Assembly (NCBI GenBank): GCA_030619215.1
Contig: JAUXBV010000025.1
Location: forward strand, 1-13,797
Reading direction: 5' to 3'
DNA: 13,797 nucleotides
Source: Fibrobacterota bacterium
Lineage (GTDB): Bacteria; Fibrobacterota; Chitinivibrionia; Chitinivibrionales; JANQEN01
A program made the translations under genes and the position numbers. How positions within the stretch are numbered: position 1 is the first letter of the stretch; each line of letters begins with the position of its first letter. Under the pieces are notes generated by a model, which saw only the letters and a list, made by a program, of their open reading frames with translations, was not told the origin of the DNA and did not search any database. Below are positions 7,279 to 13,109 of the stretch, one piece after another.

Positions 7279-8665
7279 TATGCAGTTAACGGTCAAGGTC
7301 CCGCCGCAGGCGCTTGATATTGAGCGTACCGTTCTGGGCTCCATGCTTATTGATATTAACGCACTCGATACTGCCATGGGAATCTTGACAGAAGAGTGCT
7401 TTTACTCGACCGCAAACAGGAATATATTTATCTGCATCAGGGATATGAGCAAACATGTGATCGATGTCGATATTATAACCCTGACAGAGGAGCTGCGGAA
7501 GAGAGAGTGGCTGGAGGCCGTCGGTTCTGAAGCGTACCTTAGCGAGCTGGTGGAAAATGTTGCCACTTCCGCCAATATTGAATCTCACTGCAATATACTC
7601 CAGTCGAAATCAACGCTTCGTTCGCTGATTACTACAGCGGCAGACATTTCCACAAGCTGCTTCAATCCTGACGCGGATGATAAAAAAGTACTGGACAGAG
7701 CCGAGCAGAAGATATTCGAGATTGCCGATGCAAAAGTTAAGGGCAGGCCGATACAACTGCGGGACCTTCTTTCCACCACGTTTGAGGATATTGAGCGGTA
7801 CGGGAAAGAAGGGGGCCTGAGCGGCGTAAGAACCGGGTTTGACAAACTTGACGAAATAACAACAGGTTTTCATCCCAGCGACATGGTTATTATCGCAGCC
7901 CGCCCCGGTATGGGAAAAACAGCACTGAGCCTTTCCATAGCGCTCAATACTACAATCCGTACACAGACGCCGACCCCGACGGTTATCTTTTCATTGGAGA
8001 TGTCCAGGGCTCAACTGGTTCAGCGTATGCTCTGCTCGGAAGCCGAGATAGACATCCACCGCCTGCGGGGCGGCAAGTTGACACCACAGGAAGTTAACAA
8101 GCTGGGTATGGCCGCGGGCCCGTTGCACGATGCTAAAATATTTATCGATGATACCCCCGGTATCAATGTCATGGAGATACGTGCGAAAAGCAGGCGATTG
8201 AAGATACGCGAAAATATCGGGTTAATAATAATTGACTATATGCAGCTTATGGGAATTGTCGATAGATCCGAGAACCGGCAGCAGGAGATCTCACAGATTT
8301 CCCGCTCGCTGAAGGGCATTGCAAAGGAGCTTAACGTTCCTGTTGTGGCTTTATCACAGCTGTCGCGGGCAGTTGAGCAGCGTACCGGCAGCCACAGGCC
8401 CCAGCTTTCAGACCTGCGCGAATCCGGTGCAATAGAGCAGGATGCGGACCTGGTACTCTTTATTTACCGGGAAGCGGTGTATATACGCAACAAAGAAGGG
8501 GGAGTAGATTCGGATGAGTATAAAGCAGCGGCAAATATCGCAGAAATTATTATCGGAAAACAACGAAACGGGCCGGTGGGAAAAATTGATTTGTCGTTTA
8601 TAGATAAATTCGCAGCATTTAAAAATCTTGACATTATACATGTTGAAGAGCCGCCGGAGTTTTGA
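7259..8665 (+). CDS. dnaB: Replicative DNA helicase DnaB
   Basis: A 468-residue DnaB, the hexameric 5'-3' helicase of the replication fork. The N-terminal helical domain starts PPQALDIERTVLGSML, the usual opening. The RecA-like domain has Walker A ARPGMGKTA (about 215-222), VIFSLEMS, Walker B LIIIDYMQLM (about 322-331), ALSQLSRAVEQR, and DLRESGAIEQDADLV. The finger segment IGKQRNGPVG lies near the C-terminus. There is no intein or insertion. The ATG at 7259 has AGGAG at 7251-7255 with only three bases between, and overlaps the glycosylase gene by 20 bp. An in-frame ATG at 7280, one base after that gene's stop, is an alternative start that removes seven residues. Last gene of the rpoZ-dnaB overlapping chain. 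Confidence 0.97.
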   Translation: MATVKTDMQLTVKVPPQALDIERTVLGSMLIDINALDTAMGILTEECFYSTANRNIFICIRDMSKHVIDVDIITLTEELRKREWLEAVGSEAYLSELVENVATSANIESHCNILQSKSTLRSLITTAADISTSCFNPDADDKKVLDRAEQKIFEIADAKVKGRPIQLRDLLSTTFEDIERYGKEGGLSGVRTGFDKLDEITTGFHPSDMVIIAARPGMGKTALSLSIALNTTIRTQTPTPTVIFSLEMSRAQLVQRMLCSEAEIDIHRLRGGKLTPQEVNKLGMAAGPLHDAKIFIDDTPGINVMEIRAKSRRLKIRENIGLIIIDYMQLMGIVDRSENRQQEISQISRSLKGIAKELNVPVVALSQLSRAVEQRTGSHRPQLSDLRESGAIEQDADLVLFIYREAVYIRNKEGGVDSDEYKAAANIAEIIIGKQRNGPVGKIDLSFIDKFAAFKNLDIIHVEEPPEF

Positions 8666-8666
8666 T

Positions 8667-8682
8667 CAGGATTTACAGGATT
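8667..8682. repeat. Short tandem CAGGATT repeat at the dnaB 3' end
   Basis: CAGGATT occurs at 8667-8673 and again at 8676-8682, directly after the dnaB stop. The phrase resembles short intergenic repeats seen in many environmental genomes. Its role is unknown. Confidence 0.3.
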
Positions 8683-8689
8683 CTTAATT

Positions 8690-8822
8690 AGTGTCTGTCC
8701 GGAAACACCTCATTTTGTCATTTCGACCGAAGGGAGAAATCTGTAAGTTGTTGATTCTTAGAAAAGAAAGATTTCTCCCTACGGTCGAAATGACAGTTTT
8801 ACCTAGTTTTCGGCCAGACACT
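8690..8822. mobile_element. MITE-like non-autonomous palindromic element
   Basis: The ends are inverted repeats: AGTGTCTGTCCGGAAAC at the left and, reverse-complemented, AGTGTCTGGCCGAAAAC at the right (15 of 17 match). A candidate 4-bp target duplication AATT lies at 8686-8689 and 8823-8826; because AATT is itself palindromic, the inverted match extends into the flanks (8683-8829). Inside is a second inverted pair, 27 bp with one mismatch, at 8716-8742 and 8769-8795 (core CATTTCGACCG ... GGGAGAAATCT), around a short loop. There is no transposase. The internal arm resembles palindromes widely repeated in bacterial genomes. The element lies between dnaB and mlaE and could act as a terminator for dnaB. 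Confidence 0.72.
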
Positions 8823-8867
8823 AATTAAGTGAATTATTTATAAGTAAAGAACCTTTTTTTAGTTTAT

Positions 8868-9695
8868 ATGAAAAATCCAGGTTTAGCATTGGTAACTAAT
8901 ATCCTGATAAATGCCGGGAAGCTGTTTTATGGCATCGTTGATGTTATTGGTATCTTTTTAAGGCATGTAAAGTATATTTCCGACCTTATCTACAATACAA
9001 TCATCAGGGTACCGTTACTTGTCAAGAATGTCAACCTGACGACACATCAAATGTATATCATCGGTGTTGAGTCGCTTCCCCTTGTTGCAGTTACGTCGGT
9101 TTTTGTCGGCGGGGAAGCGGTTATTCAGGCGAATTTCCAGTTTGCCGGCATGGTGCCGCTGCGATATCTCGGCTATGCAGTGAGCAAGTCTTTGGTGACG
9201 GAGCTCTGCCCGGTATTAACCGCCTTTGTTGTATCCAGCCGTATATCTACAGCTATTGCAGCAGAGATCGGCTCAATGAAGACCAGCGAGCAGCTTGACG
9301 CCATGACCTGCCTGAGCCTGGATTCATTCAGGTATCTTATTATGCCCAAGTTCGTTGCATGCGTGCTTATGCTTCCGGTGCTGGTTATTTTTTCCGAACT
9401 CATTGCTTTTATCGGCTCTATTATTACCGCAATGTTTTTCATTGATGTTAGTTTATATGTGTATCTAACAGGTTTGAAACTCTTTTTCTCGCTACCGGAT
9501 ATGATAATAGGCATTTTAAAAACAACGGTATTTGGTGCTATAATTGCCATTACCGGGGCGCACTTTGGATTTCAGTCAAGAAAAGGGGCCCAGGGGGTTG
9601 GGGAAGCCACAACAAGAGCGGTGATGTTTTCTGCCGTGTTGATACTATTTTTTGATTTTATGATAGCATTTTTTGTGTTGAAAGCGAAGTTTTAA
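8868..9695 (+). CDS. mlaE: MlaE-family ABC transporter permease (lipid/phospholipid transport)
   Basis: A 275-residue polytopic inner-membrane protein of the MlaE/YrbE family. By family knowledge it forms the permease of an MCE-type transporter that moves phospholipids between inner and outer membranes, powered by MlaF. The family core is visible: SVFVGGEAVIQANFQF, LCPVLTAFVVSSRISTAIAAEIG, then MKTSEQLDAM, the segment that contacts the ATPase. Several long hydrophobic helices follow to the C-terminus. The ATG at 8868 has no clear ribosome binding site, since the preceding bases are an A/T run. No other Met lies close by, so I keep it. mlaF begins 70 bp later. The substrate-binding MlaD partner is not adjacent. 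Confidence 0.93.
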   Translation: MKNPGLALVTNILINAGKLFYGIVDVIGIFLRHVKYISDLIYNTIIRVPLLVKNVNLTTHQMYIIGVESLPLVAVTSVFVGGEAVIQANFQFAGMVPLRYLGYAVSKSLVTELCPVLTAFVVSSRISTAIAAEIGSMKTSEQLDAMTCLSLDSFRYLIMPKFVACVLMLPVLVIFSELIAFIGSIITAMFFIDVSLYVYLTGLKLFFSLPDMIIGILKTTVFGAIIAITGAHFGFQSRKGAQGVGEATTRAVMFSAVLILFFDFMIAFFVLKAKF

Positions 9696-9755
9696 TGATA
9701 TATTTAAAATATAGAATAGCTATACCTAAATAATATAAAAGTAGAAATTATATGT

Positions 9756-9759
9756 GGAG
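9756..9759 (+). promoter_or_regulatory. mlaF ribosome binding site that selects a TTG start
   Basis: GGAG lies six bases before TTG at 9766. The upstream in-frame GTG at 9754 has no such motif in front of it. Confidence 0.55.
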
Positions 9760-9765
9760 CCTCTT

Positions 9766-10617
9766 TTGGAAGAATCTTTTCTTAAGATCGAACACCTAAA
9801 AAAACATTTCGGTTCAAATCAGGTATTGATTGACGTCAACATCGATATTAACAAGGGAGAAATAGTATCAATTATCGGCCAATCAGGGCACGGGAAAAGC
9901 GTTATACTAAAAAATATCATGGGATTAATGCTTCCTGATGGGGGAAGAATCATTTTTGAGGGAGAGGTAATTTCATCTCCTACTAAAAGAAGTGAAGAGT
10001 ACGAACAGGTGAGAAAACGTTTTGGTATGCTGTTTCAGGGTGCTGCCCTGTTCGATTCCATGACCGTGGGCGAGAATATTGCATTCCCGCTTCGTGAAAG
10101 AACCAGCATGTCTGAAGAAGAGATCAATAAAACGATTGTGGATGTGCTTGCGATGGTGGGACTGCATGGTATTGAAGAAGTCATGCCGGCCGAGTTGTCC
10201 GGTGGAATGCGAAGCAGGGTAGGGCTGGCCCGTGCCATTGCCATGAAACCCGAGGTGATGTTATATGATGAGCCTACCTCTGCACTCGACCCGATTATGT
10301 CCGATAAGATTAATGATTTGATTACAGACCTTAGAAACAAACTGAATATGACCTCTATTATTGTAACTCACGATATAGCCTCCGCCTATAAAGTCTCTGA
10401 TAAAATAGCGATGCTGCATGACGGAAAGATTATTTTTCACGGCACTCCCGGTGAGATTCGTGCTTCGAGGAACCCTTACATTCAGCAATTTATCAGGGGA
10501 CAGAGGAAAATGTATTACGCTGTAGAGGATGAAAAAACATACGAGGAGCAGGTTGACCTTGATAAAATCCGCGCCCAAACCCCCTGGGCTCCGAAGAGAA
10601 GTAAGTTTGACGGGTGA
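9766..10617 (+). CDS. mlaF: MlaF-family ABC transporter ATP-binding protein
   Basis: A 283-residue ATPase that would power the MlaE permease. From the TTG start, Walker A GQSGHGKSV is at residues 38-46. The Q-loop is in MLFQGAALFDSMTVGENIAFPL (about 86-107). The signature LSGGM starts at 144, in the LSGGM form usual in MlaF rather than LSGGQ. Walker B is VMLYDEPTS with Asp168-Glu169, and the H-loop His202 is in IVTHD. The C-terminal tail (GTPGEIRASRNPYIQQFIRGQ then about 35 charged residues) is typical of MCE-associated ATPases. I chose TTG at 9766 because of the GGAG six bases ahead; the GTG at 9754 would add four residues. The gene is followed by a 423-bp noncoding stretch instead of mlaD. 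Confidence 0.94.
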   Translation: MEESFLKIEHLKKHFGSNQVLIDVNIDINKGEIVSIIGQSGHGKSVILKNIMGLMLPDGGRIIFEGEVISSPTKRSEEYEQVRKRFGMLFQGAALFDSMTVGENIAFPLRERTSMSEEEINKTIVDVLAMVGLHGIEEVMPAELSGGMRSRVGLARAIAMKPEVMLYDEPTSALDPIMSDKINDLITDLRNKLNMTSIIVTHDIASAYKVSDKIAMLHDGKIIFHGTPGEIRASRNPYIQQFIRGQRKMYYAVEDEKTYEEQVDLDKIRAQTPWAPKRSKFDG

Positions 10618-10686
10618 TATTAATCTTTTGGTAATTACCTATAATTATTTAGGCGTTTTCAATCTTTACGTGCGGCATGGCTTTTT

Positions 10687-10730
10687 ACTGATTGTTAGAT
10701 TTTAATCGTTACAATCAGTTATACTTTTTT
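10687..10730 (+). terminator. Weak candidate terminator after mlaF
   Basis: ACTGATTGT (10687-10695) and ACAATCAGT (10711-10719) form a perfect 9-bp stem, followed by CTTTTTT at 10724-10730. The stem is AT-rich and the T-run is offset by four bases, so activity is doubtful. The rest of 10618-10838 is AT-rich and shows nothing else I can support. Confidence 0.35.
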
Positions 10731-10838
10731 CAAGTTTTAGCCATGAATAGTTTATTTCAAATTCAATTTACTTTTTTAATATCTTTCTTGTAGGGGAACG
10801 CCAAGAAATAAAATATTTATTTATATGAGTTAAAATAA

Positions 10839-10887
10839 AAAACCCCGGCATTTAATGGAGGGGCGTAAAGTTAAATGCCGGAGTTTT
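10839..10887. terminator. Bidirectional rho-independent terminator between mlaF and the convergent surface-protein gene
   Basis: AAAACCCCGGCATTTA (10839-10854) pairs with TAAATGCCGGAGTTTT (10872-10887), 15 of 16 positions complementary, around a 17-base loop. The plus strand ends in GTTTT. The minus strand ends in a longer T-rich run (the A-rich 10831-10842), so it suits the minus-strand gene ending at 11041 best, and can also stop mlaF transcripts. Confidence 0.72.
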
Positions 10888-10945
10888 ACTTCTACTCACA
10901 TCAAGCCAGTTTATGCCGCTTCTCATATTATTTTTCTTAAATGTG

Positions 10946-11042
10946 TTGCGGTATAAGTGTTTCTATAAGAGTTTTGCCCTATTACATAGGACACGCCCTA
11001 TTACACAGGACAAAACTTTTGAGAATCACTATATGCCGCTTT
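10946..11042. repeat. Imperfect inverted repeat enclosing an 18-bp tandem direct repeat
   Basis: The outer arms (10946-10976 and 11011-11042) pair imperfectly: GCGG...TATAAGTG...TTCT...GTTTTG against the reverse complement of CAAAAC...AGAA...CACTATA...CCGC. Between them GCCCTATTACAYAGGACA occurs twice (10976-10993 and 10995-11012, one mismatch, period 19). The right arm runs into the stop codon of the minus-strand gene. In addition, TATGCCGCTT recurs at 10912-10921 and 11032-11041. No reading frame is supported. This may be a small mobile repeat or a 3'-end RNA structure. Confidence 0.5.
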
Positions 11043-11913
11043 AGTGAATTGAAGTTACTTTTTTTCTGAATAAAACCTCATTATTTAGCTTGTAAGAAAT
11101 AATCATTGGCCGTGACCGGGAAATAATGCCAAGGTGTGCCAGCCTGTCAATATTTATTTCAGCACCGGTATAGATAAGCTGCCCTTTCAGGGAATAGATT
11201 GCTATATTGTTTGGCACTGCAACAGCAAAGGATATTGGTTTGCCGTTTTCAATTAACATGGGATCGGGATTGATGTCGATTCTACCAAGGTCAACCGTAT
11301 CGGTACTGATCCTCTCAGAACCGCTCGCCGTATTATATTCCTCCTTTTCAACCCGGTAATGCAGCCGGGGAGCGACCTGGCCTATACCACTGCTGTCGAT
11401 CTCGATACCTTTGTAAAAGGTACCGTCATTACCGGAATAGGCGCTGTCAGGCGGGTTGGTGATATTACCGGAAGTAGTGAGGATAACCAGTGCTTCATTT
11501 ACCGGCTGGTTTGTTCTTGCATTAAAGACACTGCCAAACACGTGTATTGTCCTTGTTCCGGAGCCTGATTTATTCAGGACAATAGTACCCAGGTTGCATG
11601 TATTACCGGTAATCTGGCCATAGCCGTATTTTGTTTGAAAACTTTTTTTTGATGCTGCATACCTGATACCGATTGAATTATCATTTACCGTTATCTCTTT
11701 TGAAAAATTGCCGTCTGATCCGGTATAGGCAGTATCAAATTTTGGATTTGTAGACATAGTATCTTTTGAAATCAGGATAATAGCACTGTCAATCGGATTG
11801 CCGGCAGTGTCGGCAACAGTTCCTAATACCGTCACCTCTTTCTCTACTCCAATAACACTACTGAATATTCCCAGAACTAGGGAAGTAATGAGACTGAGCT
11901 TTTTGTTTACCAT
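11041..11913 (-). CDS. Secreted protein with two carboxypeptidase-regulatory-like domains and a C-terminal sorting-like module
   Basis: A 290-residue exported protein of no named family. A signal peptide is clear: KK at 4-5, a hydrophobic core LITSLVLGIFSSVIG, and probable cleavage near residue 23. Two beta-sandwich regulatory-like repeats follow, at about 26-113 (TVLGTVADTAGNPIDSAIILIS ... GSDGNFSKEI) and about 120-213 (IHVFGSVFNARTNQPVNEALVIL ... GNDGTFYKGI). Each has the xGxVxD...N.PI..A.V start and the G.DG.F turn of CarboxypepD_reg-like folds. The last ~57 residues (PNNIAIYSLKGQLIYTG ... VLFRKKV) match the end of the neighbouring paralog and resemble type IX sorting domains. The ribosome binding site GGAGGG lies four bases before the ATG, and a 9-bp hairpin is just upstream. 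Location is inferred as cell surface or periplasm; function unknown. Confidence 0.85.
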   Translation of the reverse strand: MVNKKLSLITSLVLGIFSSVIGVEKEVTVLGTVADTAGNPIDSAIILISKDTMSTNPKFDTAYTGSDGNFSKEITVNDNSIGIRYAASKKSFQTKYGYGQITGNTCNLGTIVLNKSGSGTRTIHVFGSVFNARTNQPVNEALVILTTSGNITNPPDSAYSGNDGTFYKGIEIDSSGIGQVAPRLHYRVEKEEYNTASGSERISTDTVDLGRIDINPDPMLIENGKPISFAVAVPNNIAIYSLKGQLIYTGAEINIDRLAHLGIISRSRPMIISYKLNNEVLFRKKVTSIH

Positions 11914-11926
11914 ATGCCCTCCACAT

Positions 11927-11956
11927 TTATTAAGGTTTATAATGATGCCTTAATAA
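11927..11956 (-). promoter_or_regulatory. Hairpin in the leader of the downstream surface-protein gene
   Basis: TTATTAAGG (11927-11935) and CCTTAATAA (11948-11956) form a perfect 9-bp stem with a 12-base loop. It ends four bases upstream of the ribosome binding site (11917-11923) of the gene starting at 11913. No U-run follows, so an mRNA-stability or translation role is more likely than termination. Confidence 0.4.
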
Positions 11957-12025
11957 TTATTTCAAATGTAAACAAAACCCGCAAATACAGTAGATTCGCC
12001 ATAAAGATTGCTAAAAAGCTTTGTT

Positions 12026-12877
12026 TTATTGTGAAAAAATAATTTTTTCTCTGTATAAAACAGTGTTGTCAAGCATGTAGTGCACGGTTAGCATTTGTGA
12101 ACGCGCTATCTTGCCCTGCAATGCTTTTTTAAGATCAAGTTCACTACCGTAATAAAGCATCTGTCCTTTCAAATTAAATAGTTTAATCTTATTTGGTTTT
12201 GTTCCAATAGTAACTTGCATGACATTATTGATAATTGGCGTAGGTCCCGGTATCAAGGTAATCGTATCAAGATCACAGGTATCCTGCATAACATTGCCGT
12301 TTCCTTCGGCGGTCAGGTATCCGTCCTTTGAGGCTTCATAGTTGATCCTGAAAACATATTCGCTAACCTCAACATTTTCTGCAAAGTTGCCGTCATTACC
12401 GGAAGAGAGCGTATCCAGGACTTGTATTCCCCCGGTTCCCTGGGTGCTGAGAATAATCTGTACGTCAGCAATGGGGTTATCTGAGGTGTCAACGACCATA
12501 CCAAATACATAAATATTTACAGGAGTCCCTCCCGGTCTCAGCGCAATGGTATCCAGGTCTGCAGTATCCTGAACAACATCTCCCATACCATTTGCCGCTG
12601 TATATCCCTCTTTTGAGGCAGCATATCTTACCCTTTCGAGGTCTTCATTATATACAATATCTTTAGAAAACTTGCCGTCAGCGCCTGAAGAGAGCGTATC
12701 CAAAACTTCGCCTCCCCCGGGCCCACCCATAGTACTGATAATAATCAGTGCATCAGCAATGGGGTTGTCTGCCGTGTCAACAACTAAACCAAATACATAG
12801 ACATTTGCATTGGTAGTACCAAATAACATAGCAATAAACACCATAGCTGTAACAAATAAATGTTGTATACCCTTCAT
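12026..12877 (-). CDS. Secreted protein with tandem-duplicated regulatory-like domains and the same C-terminal module
   Basis: A 283-residue exported protein, paralogous to the gene downstream. The signal peptide is MKGIQHLFVTAMVFIAMLFG with cleavage near TNA-N (about residue 24). Two very similar domains follow, at about 25-115 and 121-207, each running VYVFGxVVDTxDNPIAD ... LDTLSSGxDGxF ... DLDTI. At DNA level the copies have a 288-bp period (for example CAGCAATGGGG at 12466 and 12754), so this is a fairly recent in-frame duplication of 96 codons. A GPTPIINN linker leads to a ~56-residue C-terminal module (PNKIKLFNLKGQMLYYG ... VLYREKI). The start has a strong ribosome binding site, AAAGGAGGAGG. 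It precedes its paralog by 112 bp on the same strand and may share a transcript. Surface role inferred; ligand unknown. Confidence 0.85.
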   Translation of the reverse strand: MKGIQHLFVTAMVFIAMLFGTTNANVYVFGLVVDTADNPIADALIIISTMGGPGGGEVLDTLSSGADGKFSKDIVYNEDLERVRYAASKEGYTAANGMGDVVQDTADLDTIALRPGGTPVNIYVFGMVVDTSDNPIADVQIILSTQGTGGIQVLDTLSSGNDGNFAENVEVSEYVFRINYEASKDGYLTAEGNGNVMQDTCDLDTITLIPGPTPIINNVMQVTIGTKPNKIKLFNLKGQMLYYGSELDLKKALQGKIARSQMLTVHYMLDNTVLYREKIIFSQ

Positions 12878-13109
12878 TCCTCCTCCTTTGTTAAAATATG
12901 TGATAGATTTTTTGAAAATTTTATTATCTATTAAATAAATTAATCAAAGGATATATTTGTGTCTATAGAAGGAAAACATTTTTGTACTCGTTTTGAGTAC
13001 GATACATAAATTTTCGCGCCAACAATAGCATGGTTCTTAATTCTTACCTTTAATTTTGAGTACAGTCTGAACATAAGAAACCACATTGATTTATCCCATA
13101 TCAAAGTCA
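12878..13109 (-). promoter_or_regulatory. Leader/promoter region of the tandem surface-protein genes
   Basis: This 232-bp AT-rich gap lies upstream of the gene starting at 12877. On the minus strand it holds the AAAGGAGGAGG ribosome binding site next to the ATG. A TTGATT further upstream (12949-12954) could be a -35 box, with no convincing -10 partner. A palindrome GTACTC-N5-GAGTAC sits at 12984-13000, and its right part TTTTGAGTAC recurs at 13054-13063. These may be operator-like. A 71-codon minus-strand frame (13155-12940) overlaps the neighbouring gene and looks spurious. Confidence 0.35.

Noticed and set aside
10976..11012. Possible CRISPR array
   Set aside because: Only two copies, separated by one base, no spacer and no cas genes.
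12984..13000. Intrinsic terminator for the PKD-like gene
   Set aside because: On the minus strand the stem is followed by A residues, not a U-run, and the stem is only 6 bp.
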